A stretch of 64,000 bases of DNA, taken from positions 124,001 through 188,000 of the forward strand of contig CAJTXT010000003.1 in NCBI GenBank assembly GCA_910583875.1, in the 5' to 3' direction. This DNA is from an uncultured Vampirovibrio sp. (lineage in GTDB: Bacteria; Cyanobacteriota; Vampirovibrionia; Gastranaerophilales; Gastranaerophilaceae). The first letter of the stretch is position 1. Each line of letters opens with the position of its first letter. The notes under the pieces were generated by a model that had not been told where the DNA came from, did not search any database, and saw nothing but the letters and a program-made list of their open reading frames with translations. This document shows, piece after piece, positions 18,918 through 27,718 of this stretch. The position numbers were made by a program, and so were the translations under genes.

Positions 18918-19493
18918 ATGATTGAAGAATTGGAAGAAATTAGGCAAAAATGCCTTAAATGTGAAAAATGTGCACTTGGAAAAACTAGAACTAATATTGT
19001 TTTTTCAGGCGGAACACCAAATCATAAAATGGTTTTAGTAGGTGAAGCCCCGGGGTATTGGGAAGATCAAAAGGGTGAACCTTTCGTCGGTAAAGCAGGG
19101 CAACTGCTGGATAAAATATTTGAGTGTGTAGGTTTATCAAGAAAAAAAGATGTATATATATGTAATACTCTAAAGTGCAGACCGCCTGATAATCGGGACC
19201 CGTTACCGGATGAAAAAGCAGCTTGCAAAGAGTATTTAGATGCACAAATTGAAATTTTAAAGCCTAAAATTATTTTAATATGCGGAAGAGTTGCCCTAAA
19301 TACTTTTCTTCCAGATAAAGGCGGAATTACAAAAGTTCGAGGTCAATGGTTTGATGGACCATACGGTTCAAAAATGATGCCTATTTTTCATCCTTCTTAC
19401 TTACTTCGTAATGACTCACGTGAAAAAGGAAGCCCGAAATGGCTAATGTGGCAGGATATTAAAGAAATAAAAAGGGTTTATGATGAACTTTAA
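18918..19493 (+). CDS. Type-4 (Fe-S) uracil-DNA glycosylase, 191 aa
   Basis: This enzyme removes uracil from DNA as the first step of base excision repair. The family-4 hallmarks are visible: the GEAPG catalytic motif (42-46), the HPSYLL motif near the C-terminus, and 4Fe-4S ligands in the pattern Cys-x2-Cys near the N-terminus (Cys 15/18; Cys 12 is also present) with Cys 87 and Cys 103 sixteen residues apart. Length is normal for thermophile-type UDGa and its mesophilic relatives. The stop overlaps the next gene by 14 bases, so the two are co-transcribed. Confidence 0.93.
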   Translation: MIEELEEIRQKCLKCEKCALGKTRTNIVFSGGTPNHKMVLVGEAPGYWEDQKGEPFVGKAGQLLDKIFECVGLSRKKDVYICNTLKCRPPDNRDPLPDEKAACKEYLDAQIEILKPKIILICGRVALNTFLPDKGGITKVRGQWFDGPYGSKMMPIFHPSYLLRNDSREKGSPKWLMWQDIKEIKRVYDEL

Positions 19494-20442
19494 AAAAATA
19501 TTTAAAACACTTTTAAATGTTTTTCTTTTAACCGGTTTAATAATATTTTTGTTAATTCTTTATCCTGTATTAATAGAACCTAATATTCTTGTTGTAAAGC
19601 ATAAAAAATTATATTTGCCGAATTTTAATCCTGCTCATAACGGACTGAAAATAGCTGTTCTTTCTGATTTTCATATTAACAAATACGGGGTTACTATGAA
19701 AAAAATGAAAACAATAGTAAAGAAAACAAATAGAGAAAACCCTGACTATATTTTTCTTTTAGGTGATTTAGATTCTTATTTAATTGAAAAATATAAATTG
19801 AATAATAATGAGTTATCTTCTATAATGTCGGGATTTAAGGCAAAATATGATGTTATTTCTGTTTTGGGCAACCACGATTTTGGGCCTTGCGTTGTAAAAC
19901 CTATACTTTTAAATGCAAATATTAAAGTACTTGAAAATCAAAAACAAATTGATAATATTAATGGTGAAAAACTGATAATATACGGTTTAAAAGATTTATG
20001 GCACTTTAATGTGCTTCCGAAAAAGGTTATAAAAAAAGAAGATAAAGGAAATTCTATTATAGTTCTCTCTCATAATCCGGATTTATTTCCGGATGTTCCT
20101 TCTTATACTTCATTAACATTAAGCGGACATACCCATGGCGGTCAAATTTGTTTACCGTTTTTTGGTGGAATCTTTACTCCTTCGATGTGGGAACAGCGCT
20201 TTAATAAAGGCTATATTGTAGAAAACAATAAACATCTTTATGTTACAAGCGGACTAGGTTTTTCTGCACCAGTTCGTTTTGGAAACCCTCCGGAAATTGT
20301 TATTCTTGAATTATATTCACAAGAAACATATCCAAATAAAACAATTCAAAATACCAAAGAATTAAAAGGACTTAAACATAGTTTAAATGCTGTTGGTATG
20401 AGTATTGCTAGAAAATTTTTAGACTATTTTTCTTTAATATAA
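19480..20442 (+). CDS. Membrane-anchored metallophosphoesterase (YaeI/YkuE-like)
   Basis: 320 residues. One N-terminal membrane helix (about 11-31) is followed by a calcineurin-like fold with the metal motifs SDFH (Asp 63, His 65), GDLD (95-98), GNHD (130-133), SHNPD and GHTHGGQ. Relatives hydrolyse phosphodiester or pyrophosphate bonds; some (YkuE, LpxG/YaeI) act on lipid head groups such as UDP-diacylglucosamine. The substrate cannot be told from sequence. The start lies within the glycosylase gene. Confidence 0.88.
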   Translation: MMNFKKIFKTLLNVFLLTGLIIFLLILYPVLIEPNILVVKHKKLYLPNFNPAHNGLKIAVLSDFHINKYGVTMKKMKTIVKKTNRENPDYIFLLGDLDSYLIEKYKLNNNELSSIMSGFKAKYDVISVLGNHDFGPCVVKPILLNANIKVLENQKQIDNINGEKLIIYGLKDLWHFNVLPKKVIKKEDKGNSIIVLSHNPDLFPDVPSYTSLTLSGHTHGGQICLPFFGGIFTPSMWEQRFNKGYIVENNKHLYVTSGLGFSAPVRFGNPPEIVILELYSQETYPNKTIQNTKELKGLKHSLNAVGMSIARKFLDYFSLI

Positions 20443-20466
20443 ACATATTTTGTTGTGGCTTTAAAG

Positions 20467-20495
20467 TTGCTAATTACTAAATTCTTTATTATAAT
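20467..20495 (+). promoter_or_regulatory. Sigma70-type promoter
   Basis: A TTGCTA -35 and a perfect TATAAT -10 (20490-20495) are separated by 17 bases. The predicted start is about 20 bases before the ATG of the membrane protein at 20524, which has an AAGGAG ribosome-binding site. Confidence 0.65.
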
Positions 20496-20523
20496 AAAAT
20501 AGTTTTAAATTAAGGAGTTAAGT

Positions 20524-21051
20524 ATGAAAAATTTATGTAGTGCGCTTAGTGATGAGTTAAATAAAGATAATAGAGAAAAGTATTGTTTTGATACAGTTCC
20601 TTTGAATAAGTTATTTATCCTTTCTATTTTGACATTTGGTTTTTATGAACTGGTTTGGACTTATAATATGTGGAAGAAAATAAAAAGTAATTGGGGTTAT
20701 GATATTAATCCTTTTTGGAGAACATTTTTTAGTGGATTTACAAATTATTCTTTATTTCCGTCATTAGGTGAATATATTTCCTTCTTTAATATAAAAGCAT
20801 TTGGTGGAATACTTCTTGCTTTTGCATATATGGCAATGGTTAGTACTTGGAAAATGCATGAACCTTATAGTTTTATTTCTGATTTTTCTGTGCTTATACT
20901 TGTTTTTATACAAAGTAAAATAAATAAAATAAATGCCGAAAATTTCCCTAATGCTAAAGTAAATAATTGGAATCGTGCAAATATTCTTTGGGCAATTCCT
21001 TGCGGCTTATTATTTATACTTTATGTTATAGGTTCATTTTTACCAGACTAG
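20524..21051 (+). CDS. Multi-pass membrane protein, 175 aa, unknown
   Basis: There are about four hydrophobic segments (near residues 28-45, 70-85, 90-105 and 158-172). The first is followed by YELVWTYNMWKKIK, an aromatic pattern also seen in DUF4234-like small membrane proteins. A conserved-looking N/W-rich motif (VNNWNRANILWAIP) precedes the last helix. It has its own promoter and a strong ribosome-binding site, and converges with glgA. I cannot assign a function. Confidence 0.7.
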   Translation: MKNLCSALSDELNKDNREKYCFDTVPLNKLFILSILTFGFYELVWTYNMWKKIKSNWGYDINPFWRTFFSGFTNYSLFPSLGEYISFFNIKAFGGILLAFAYMAMVSTWKMHEPYSFISDFSVLILVFIQSKINKINAENFPNAKVNNWNRANILWAIPCGLLFILYVIGSFLPD

Positions 21052-21055
21052 GGTT

Positions 21056-22495
21056 TCATAAATTTTTATATGTTTCTTTGTACAATTTGGCAGATTTTTC
21101 CCATGAGAAGTCTGCCTTCATTGCATTTTTAACAAGCTTATTCCATTCTTTTTTGTTCTTATAGGTTTCAATTGCATATTGAATAGAACCAAGCATTTCG
21201 TGTGCGTTATAATTGTAAAATTTAAAACCGTCCGCATCTTTATTTGGGTATGCATTAATTGTATCATCAAGTCCGCCTGTTGCTCGTACAATCGGAATTG
21301 TACCGTATTTTAAAGCAATAAGCTGTGATAAGCCGCAAGGTTCAAATCTTGATGGCATTAAGAACATATCGGCACCTGCATAAATTTTATTGCAAAGGTC
21401 TGCACGATATTCAATTCTTGCTCTGACATTAGGTGAATTGTAGCTTAGCCATACAAAGAAGTCTTCGTATCTTTTTTCGCCTGTGCCTAAAACAATAATA
21501 TCTGCGTCAAGATTTCTTAAATCATTTTCAACCGCTTTTAGTAAATCAATGCCTTTTTGTTCTACAAGCCTTGAAATTATTGCTATTAAAGGTCTGTCTT
21601 TTTTATAATCAAGCCAGTATTCTTTTAAAATATCTTCTTTACATTTTTCTTTGTTTTTTAGATTCTTTTCTGAATAATTATAATTTATCAATTTATCAGT
21701 TTGAGGATTATATAGTTCATAATCTATTCCGTTTAAAATACCGCAAAGTTTATCCTTATTTATGTTTAATGTCCAGTCTAAGCCTTCACCGTATTCATAA
21801 GTTAAAATTTCTTGAGCATATTTTGGTGAAACAGCAATAATTTTATCTGCATAATTTAATGCCCCTTTCATCCAAATCAAAGAACCATAATGTTCTAATC
21901 CGTATTGGTGGAATACTTCATCTTTGTTGATATTTGCGAAATTAAGAATTTCTGGGAAGTATCTGCCTTGATATGCCAGATTGTGAATTGAGAATACTGT
22001 TTTTGTATTTTTGAAAAATTCATCATTTTTATATGATGTTTTTATCCAAACAGGAATCATTGCAGTATGCCAATCATTACAATGGATTACATCAGGTCTA
22101 AAATTTAGTCTTCTTGCATATTCAAGTATAGATTGTGAGAAAGTTATAAATCTTTCCTGTTCGTACCAGCTGTCTATTCCCGATGGATATACACAGTTAA
22201 AACAAGAAAAGAATTTAGGATTATCTATAAAAAATACATTTATGTTTGTATCAGGTAATTTGCACATTTTTAACGTGAAAACATATTCTGCATAGCCAAA
22301 TCTCATTTTTAATTGAGAATTAGGCACATCTTCAATATGGTATTTTTCTCGGTCTATACTTCCTATTAAGGGAGTAAATATAGCCATTTCCATATCGTCT
22401 GATTGTAAATATTTTGGCAGTGACCCCATAACATCAGCTAAACCGCCTACTTTTGTAAATGGAGCAAGTTCAAATGTAGCAAATAATACTTTCAT
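21056..22495 (-). CDS. glgA: Glycogen synthase (GT5)
   Basis: GlgA transfers glucose from ADP-glucose to the growing end of alpha-1,4-glucan. Its 479 residues have the GT-B fold: the N-terminal nucleotide-sugar loop is KVGGLADV (15-22; the classical form is KTGGLADV), and the C-terminal donor site carries SRFEPCGLSQLIALKYG followed by ATGGLDDTI. Length is normal. It follows ruvA by 12 bases in the same operon. No other glycogen gene is in the window. Confidence 0.95.
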   Translation of the reverse strand: MKVLFATFELAPFTKVGGLADVMGSLPKYLQSDDMEMAIFTPLIGSIDREKYHIEDVPNSQLKMRFGYAEYVFTLKMCKLPDTNINVFFIDNPKFFSCFNCVYPSGIDSWYEQERFITFSQSILEYARRLNFRPDVIHCNDWHTAMIPVWIKTSYKNDEFFKNTKTVFSIHNLAYQGRYFPEILNFANINKDEVFHQYGLEHYGSLIWMKGALNYADKIIAVSPKYAQEILTYEYGEGLDWTLNINKDKLCGILNGIDYELYNPQTDKLINYNYSEKNLKNKEKCKEDILKEYWLDYKKDRPLIAIISRLVEQKGIDLLKAVENDLRNLDADIIVLGTGEKRYEDFFVWLSYNSPNVRARIEYRADLCNKIYAGADMFLMPSRFEPCGLSQLIALKYGTIPIVRATGGLDDTINAYPNKDADGFKFYNYNAHEMLGSIQYAIETYKNKKEWNKLVKNAMKADFSWEKSAKLYKETYKNL

Positions 22496-22507
22496 AATAT
22501 GCCTCTT

Positions 22508-23140
22508 TTATGTCATTCTTGATAAATATTCAAGTGAATATTTTAATATATCTTCTGTTTTTGTACAGTCTTTTTTATAATTTAAAATTTCCTTTATAGC
22601 ACCTTTTGCTTCATTAGCACTATAACCTAAAGAAATTAATACACTTTGTACTTCAATTATTGCTTCTTGATTTACATCTTGAGTTGTTTCAATGTCTTCA
22701 ACATCAACAGGTGTAACATTTGACCAATTTATAAGCTTATCTTTAAGCTCTAATATTATTTTTTGTGCAACTTTACTTCCTACACCTTTTGCCCTTGAAA
22801 GTTCTTTTGCATCTTCTCTTATCATAATATCTATAAGCTCAGATATTGAAAACTCGTCAAGGATTAATAGCGCAAGTTTTACTCCAATACCAGAAACACT
22901 TTGTAAAATATTAAAAATATCTCGTTCTTCTTTTGTTATGAAACCAGTTAAGCTCATTGAGTCTTCTTTATGACTTAATGAAACATATATTTTTACTTCT
23001 TCATCTTCATTTAGTTTCTCAATTGTTCGTTTTCCTGTTGAAATTAAATATCCGATATTATTTACATCAACAACAATATGCGAACCTCTATATGAATTTA
23101 ATTGCTTTGAAACAAGATGTCCTTTTAAATAATCATACAT
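22508..23140 (-). CDS. ruvA: Holliday junction branch-migration subunit RuvA
   Basis: RuvA binds four-way junctions and loads the RuvB motor. It has 210 residues with an N-terminal OB fold (MYDYLKGHL...), two helix-hairpin-helix motifs (SGIGVKLALLILDE and AKGVGSKVAQKIILEL) and the small C-terminal RuvB-binding domain (SLGYSANEAKGAI). It is complete and typical. It sits 2 bases after a TPR gene and 12 before glgA. Confidence 0.96.
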   Translation of the reverse strand: MYDYLKGHLVSKQLNSYRGSHIVVDVNNIGYLISTGKRTIEKLNEDEEVKIYVSLSHKEDSMSLTGFITKEERDIFNILQSVSGIGVKLALLILDEFSISELIDIMIREDAKELSRAKGVGSKVAQKIILELKDKLINWSNVTPVDVEDIETTQDVNQEAIIEVQSVLISLGYSANEAKGAIKEILNYKKDCTKTEDILKYSLEYLSRMT

Positions 23141-23142
23141 AA

Positions 23143-23736
23143 TTAATTTTCTTCTTTTTCTTTTAGATTGTTATATTTTTCAAGTGCTTTCTTTACTTCT
23201 TTTTCATTATTTAGATTTTTATAAACAAATGCAAGATTGTAATAAAAATCTGCAATATTTGGATTTAATTGTATTGCTGTTTTTAATGCAGATTTCGCAC
23301 TTCTATAATCTTTTAACCCAATATACGCACATCCAAGATTATAATAGTAATAAGCAAAATCCTTTTTATATTTTATTGCTGATTTATATTCTTTTACAGC
23401 ACTATTATACTTTTGTTCCTTTAGATAAATATTGCCTAAATTATAATGTGCTTTATCGAATTCGGGATTCATCAAAATAGATTTTTGCAAGAAAAATGAA
23501 GCATTAGTATCATTTCCCATATCTTGAGAAATATTACCAAGCAAATACCAAAGCATAAAATCTCTTTCATCTTCTGTTATTTTAGAAATTTGATTGTATG
23601 CTTCTTCTAAATTATTAGAATTATATAATGCAATAATTTCTCTTTTCTTTTCCTGTATAGAGGTTTGAGCAAAAACCCCATCAGATAAAAGCAAAAATGA
23701 TGTTAAAAATATTAAACTGATAATAATTTTTTTCAT
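23143..23736 (-). CDS. Exported TPR protein, 197 aa
   Basis: A signal peptide (about 1-23, ending VFA) is followed by four or so TPR units with the pattern YNLGNIYL / YYNLGCAYIGLKDYRSA / FYYNLAFVYKN. It is probably periplasmic and a scaffold for other proteins. It is the first gene of the operon with ruvA and glgA, with a 2-base gap; a functional link to them is not obvious. Confidence 0.8.
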   Translation of the reverse strand: MKKIIISLIFLTSFLLLSDGVFAQTSIQEKKREIIALYNSNNLEEAYNQISKITEDERDFMLWYLLGNISQDMGNDTNASFFLQKSILMNPEFDKAHYNLGNIYLKEQKYNSAVKEYKSAIKYKKDFAYYYYNLGCAYIGLKDYRSAKSALKTAIQLNPNIADFYYNLAFVYKNLNNEKEVKKALEKYNNLKEKEEN

Positions 23737-23878
23737 AATCTACCTTGATACTATTATAAATTAATTGAATAAATCTTTCTTTATTTTGTAAAATTTTATA
23801 ACATTTTTACGTTTTTATTCAATTATTACTTACAAAAAAACTTTATTATAATATAGTACTATAAAGTTTTGGATAGAT

Positions 23879-24787
23879 ATGATTACTTTAGATTTAGATT
23901 TGTCATATTTAAGCAGTCAATACCAAATTGGCTCTTCTGCTATGCGCAGATACCAAAAACAAAATATGAGTATCACGCAAATAATGGAAGCAGAAGCCGC
24001 AAAAGGTAATACTAAAGCTGCTCAATTTATTATGCAAATTACAAGTAATCCAGAAGAACTTGCAAGAGTTCTTCAGCTTGTAGATCCTAAAAATAAATAT
24101 TTAATCCTCATGAATATGAATGAAAATGATTTAATGATGATTATGGAATATTTAGATCCCAAAGAAATGGTCTTAGGATTAAGTATATTTACCCAAGATG
24201 CTTTGCTTGAGTTAATGATGGAATTGCCGTCTGAAACTCTTGCTAATTTAGTATTAAAAAATATGGATTCAAATAAGTTCTTAAATTCAATTCCTGAAAA
24301 ATATATGGATGAATTTTTTGAATCAGATAAAATAGATAGAAATCTATTTATGAAAGCGCTTGAAAATATAGATGAAGAACAGCTTCAAAAAATGATGGAA
24401 AATGTAACAGGTCAATCTTGTTACGAGGAAGGTGACAGCATCCTTCAAAGAATGAATGCTATGGGCGAAGATGATTTTATGAAGGCTATACATTCCTTTG
24501 AACCAGATGGAAAAAAACAATTAATTTCAAATCTATTATTGGAAAAACCTAATTTATTTGAAGAATTTTCAGCAGAAGCAATGGTTCATCCATTTTCTGT
24601 TATGCAAAAAGAAGATGTATTGAAATCATTAACTGTATTAGATACTAAAGAAATGCTTCCTATGATTGAAGATTTACCTCAAGATATAATGGCTTTAATT
24701 GCTACGCAAATTGATCCTAAAGTATTTTCAGAAATTTTATGTTCTGATTTTGCAAGTGTTATTGCAGAATGTGGAATTAGTTTATAA
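23879..24787 (+). CDS. Helical-repeat acidic protein, 302 aa, unknown
   Basis: The protein is rich in Met, Glu, Leu and Asp and has no signal peptide. From about residue 55 it consists of short helical repeats of the type 'dPkemvlgLsiftqdaLleLmmeLPsetLanLvl', which recall the superhelical N domain of MgtE or FliG-like armadillo units. Neither a channel nor a motor domain is attached. A perfect TATAAT lies at 23847-23852. I would call it a soluble scaffold or interaction protein, without a specific function. Confidence 0.7.
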   Translation: MITLDLDLSYLSSQYQIGSSAMRRYQKQNMSITQIMEAEAAKGNTKAAQFIMQITSNPEELARVLQLVDPKNKYLILMNMNENDLMMIMEYLDPKEMVLGLSIFTQDALLELMMELPSETLANLVLKNMDSNKFLNSIPEKYMDEFFESDKIDRNLFMKALENIDEEQLQKMMENVTGQSCYEEGDSILQRMNAMGEDDFMKAIHSFEPDGKKQLISNLLLEKPNLFEEFSAEAMVHPFSVMQKEDVLKSLTVLDTKEMLPMIEDLPQDIMALIATQIDPKVFSEILCSDFASVIAECGISL

Positions 24788-24840
24788 CATATATGTAACG
24801 AAATGTAACACAATTCATTCTTTTTAGGCAATATATACTT

Positions 24841-24863
24841 TTGTATATACTTTATATATACAA
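24841..24863 (+). promoter_or_regulatory. Perfect inverted repeat before a small gene
   Basis: TTGTATATA and TATATACAA pair perfectly around CTTTA. The repeat ends directly before the AGAGGA ribosome-binding site of the 59-aa gene. It can be an operator overlapping a promoter (TATATA-like -10) or an mRNA hairpin. Confidence 0.45.
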
Positions 24864-24875
24864 GAGGATAAAAAG

Positions 24876-25055
24876 ATGAGTTTTAAAGCAATAGATTGTA
24901 AAATGAAAGAAATATATTACGAAAATTTGAACGTAGTATATAATGATGAATCTGAAATTGAAGCAGCTCAACAAGATGAAGAAGCTCTACTTTTACGCTC
25001 TTTAAGAGTTATGGCTATGCAAAATATAACTTGCCTTCAATTAAGAACTGCATAA
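24876..25055 (+). CDS. Small protein, 59 aa, unknown
   Basis: The gene starts MSFKAIDCKMKEIYYE and ends CLQLRTA, with an acidic middle (NDESEIEAAQQDEEALLLRSL). AGAGGA lies 9 bases before the ATG and a perfect inverted repeat lies just upstream, which argues for a real gene. The stop touches the end of the convergent binding-protein gene. No family is recognised. There is no signal peptide or membrane helix. Confidence 0.5.
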   Translation: MSFKAIDCKMKEIYYENLNVVYNDESEIEAAQQDEEALLLRSLRVMAMQNITCLQLRTA

Positions 25056-25829
25056 TTATTTTAAATGCCATTTTTTCTTTAGTTCTTTTATTGTTCCGTC
25101 TTTGTTCATTCTTGTAATAATGATATCCAAATTTTCTTTCAATTGCTTATCATCATATTGTTTTATTCCTATGGCGTAAGGTTCTTGTGATATTTTATTT
25201 TTTAATAGCCTATAGCCTGAATTATCCATCATAAACCCTGAAAGTATTGTATCATCTGTACTGAAGGCTTCTCCTTTACCTTGTTGAAATGCGGTAAAGG
25301 CATCTTTATAATTTTTATAACCAACTATTCTTGCAGTTGGAATTATTCTTCGGATGTTTTTTTCGGCGGTTGTTCCAAGTGCAACTATGATTGTTTTGTT
25401 TTTTAAGTCTGAGAAGGTGTGTATATTGCTGTCCTTTTCAACAATAGCTGTTTGACCGGCAAAATAATATGGCTTTGAAAAATCTATTAAATATTGTCTT
25501 TGCGGAGTAATTGTCATTGTTGCAATAACCATATCTACTTCACCTGAGGTTATAGCTTCAATTCTTTCATTTGGTGTTAACGGAACAAATTTAATTTTTC
25601 TTTCACTGCCCAGCATATCTTTTGCAATATATCTTGCAATATCTATATCAAATCCTTCAATTTCATTTGTATTTTTACTAATAAATCCAAAAGGTTTACT
25701 ATCCGTATTTATACCTATAGTTAGAACATCTTTTTTAATTATTTTTTGAAATGCGGTTTTTTCTTCTTTTTTACCACACGCAGTTAAAAATAATAATGAT
25801 AATATTATTAAACATAAAATTTTTTTCAT
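25056..25829 (-). CDS. Amino-acid-type ABC transporter substrate-binding lipoprotein
   Basis: 257 residues with a lipoprotein signal (LTAC, Cys 18) and an SBP_bac_3 fold (VLTIGINTDSKPFGF..., IEGFDIDIARYIAK, EVDMVIATMTITPQR, IDFSKPYYF). Relatives deliver polar amino acids to ABC importers. No permease or ATPase gene is near, so it either serves a transporter encoded elsewhere or acts as a sensor. It lies 6 bases after the YihY gene in the same direction. Confidence 0.9.
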   Translation of the reverse strand: MKKILCLIILSLLFLTACGKKEEKTAFQKIIKKDVLTIGINTDSKPFGFISKNTNEIEGFDIDIARYIAKDMLGSERKIKFVPLTPNERIEAITSGEVDMVIATMTITPQRQYLIDFSKPYYFAGQTAIVEKDSNIHTFSDLKNKTIIVALGTTAEKNIRRIIPTARIVGYKNYKDAFTAFQQGKGEAFSTDDTILSGFMMDNSGYRLLKNKISQEPYAIGIKQYDDKQLKENLDIIITRMNKDGTIKELKKKWHLK

Positions 25830-25835
25830 ATTTCT

Positions 25836-26675
25836 TCAATCTTTATTTTGTATTAATTTATCGTAAACTCTTGAGTTTATTTCTCCTCCTATAAGAATTA
25901 TTAAAGAGGTATAATATAGCCAAACCATAAGTATTGCTACTGCACCAATTGCCCCATATACTTTATTATATGTATTTAAATTGCTTAAATATAAAGAGAA
26001 ACACCAAGAACCCAGCATCCAAAAGAAACTAAAAAATAATGTACCGGGTAAAACACTTTTAAGCTTTATTTTGTCATTTCCTTCTATTGCAGGAAGGATA
26101 TAATAGTTTCCTATTGCACAAAATGCTAACGCTAAATAAGATACAGGCCATCTTACAATAGATATTATATCTATTGATAATTTTGATAGTGCTGTATATT
26201 CAATCATAAAATCAAGAATTACTTTTCCTAATACAATGAAGTTTACAACTAAAAATAATACTAATGAATTTATGAAAACCATTAAGATTGCAAGTGTTCG
26301 AGTATAAATTAAGTTTCTTGTTTCTTCTATTGCGTGGGCTCTATTTAAGCCTTTAATAATTACAAAGATTGCATTTGACGCAAGAAAAATTGTTATACAT
26401 AAACCAAATACGGCAATTAAAGTACCTTGTTTAAATATCATTGCTTCATTTAGTGTTTCAATGATTAAGTTTGCAACATCTTTTGGTGCGATTGTTGTTA
26501 TGAAGTTTAATATAGGGGTAATTAATGTTTTTTTACCCATCCACGCAAACAGTGAAGTAAGAAATAGAAGGAAGGGAAATAAACCCAAAATGAACCAGAA
26601 AGCCATTTCAGCAGCAACACCGCAGAAATCTTGCTCTATAATTTTTCTGATTAGGGTTTCTATATATTTTCTCAT
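25836..26675 (-). CDS. YihY/BrkB-family inner-membrane protein
   Basis: 279 residues with six hydrophobic helices, starting with the family's conserved N-terminal amphipathic stretch (DFCGVAAEMAFWFILGLFPFLLFL) and ending with the typical AIGAVAILMVWLYYTSLIILIGGEINS. Once annotated as RNase BN by mistake, the family has no settled function. The start overlaps the nrnA stop by 4 bases (ATGA). Confidence 0.9.
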   Translation of the reverse strand: MRKYIETLIRKIIEQDFCGVAAEMAFWFILGLFPFLLFLTSLFAWMGKKTLITPILNFITTIAPKDVANLIIETLNEAMIFKQGTLIAVFGLCITIFLASNAIFVIIKGLNRAHAIEETRNLIYTRTLAILMVFINSLVLFLVVNFIVLGKVILDFMIEYTALSKLSIDIISIVRWPVSYLALAFCAIGNYYILPAIEGNDKIKLKSVLPGTLFFSFFWMLGSWCFSLYLSNLNTYNKVYGAIGAVAILMVWLYYTSLIILIGGEINSRVYDKLIQNKD

Positions 26676-27643
26676 TCTAATTCACTTTGAACACGTTTTA
26701 AAAGTTTATCAAACGCAATAGCAATTGGTTTTTTTATAGTACAGCCTGCGGCAAAAGTATGTCCGCCGCCTCCAAAATCAATTACAATAGGTGTAACATC
26801 TACTGTTTTACTTCTTAAACTTACTTTTGTATAGCCTTCTTTAGTTTCTTTTAAAATCGCGGCTATTTCAACATTTTTAGAGGTTCTTAAAACTTCAACT
26901 ATACCTTCTGTGTAATCATCAGTTGCACCAAACTTGCTCATATCACTTCTTGTAATTTTAGAAAAAGCAATTTTACCATTGTTATAAAATAGTGTATTTG
27001 TAACTATATAAGCTTGAAACTGAACCATTGATTGAGGTTTTGTTTCATAGCAGGCTCTAAATTCATAAGTGGGAGAAACACCAAGTCTAACAAGTTCTGC
27101 TGCTAACATAAATGTTTCAGGAGTTGTATTTTCATATTTAAAACCGCCAGTATCTGTAAGCAGAGAAGTATATATACATCTTGCAACATCTTTTGGAAGG
27201 TCTAGTCCCCAATCTTTAAATATTTTGTATAGAATAACACCGACGCAGGCTGCATCACCATCTACAATGTTCAAATCACCATAACCAATATTTGTTTTAT
27301 GGTGGTCAATATTAACTTTATAGCCAGCATTATCAAAAATAGAGGTGCCGTATACCATTCTATCTTTTGATGCAACATCTACTGCAATTGCTAAATCATA
27401 TTTTTTATTTTTATCTATAGTTTGGACATCTTGAAATCTGTCAAAATCAGGTAAATATGAATAAGAAGAAGGAAGCATTCCAACAAAAGTGGAATCAACC
27501 TTTTTATTAAAGAATTTTTCTATTACTAAACTAATAGCCAAATTAGAGCCTAATGTGTCACCATCAGGACTTACATGCGAAAATACAATAATACTTTCAG
27601 CTTGTTCTATTTTATTTTTTAATTCTAAAAATTTGCTATCCAT
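26672..27643 (-). CDS. nrnA: DHH/DHHA1 oligoribonuclease / pAp phosphatase NrnA
   Basis: NrnA degrades nano-RNA and removes the 3' phosphate of pAp. The 323 residues show the DHH motifs SHVSPDGD (His 23, Asp 27, Asp 29), VDVAS (Asp 89), DHH (113-115) and a DTGGF block, then the substrate-binding GGGGHTFAAG of DHHA1 near 300. The length is right for NrnA rather than RecJ. It is the first gene of the nrnA-YihY-binding protein operon. Confidence 0.93.
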   Translation of the reverse strand: MDSKFLELKNKIEQAESIIVFSHVSPDGDTLGSNLAISLVIEKFFNKKVDSTFVGMLPSSYSYLPDFDRFQDVQTIDKNKKYDLAIAVDVASKDRMVYGTSIFDNAGYKVNIDHHKTNIGYGDLNIVDGDAACVGVILYKIFKDWGLDLPKDVARCIYTSLLTDTGGFKYENTTPETFMLAAELVRLGVSPTYEFRACYETKPQSMVQFQAYIVTNTLFYNNGKIAFSKITRSDMSKFGATDDYTEGIVEVLRTSKNVEIAAILKETKEGYTKVSLRSKTVDVTPIVIDFGGGGHTFAAGCTIKKPIAIAFDKLLKRVQSELE

Positions 27644-27718
27644 ACTCTCATGTATTCTATAAGAAAATTATACAATAAAAATGGAAAAATTTTTATATTG
27701 AAAATAGGTTTTAATCAC

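Noticed and set aside
25056..27643. A complete ABC amino-acid importer operon
   Set aside because: Only the binding protein is present; its neighbours are YihY and NrnA, not permease or ATPase.
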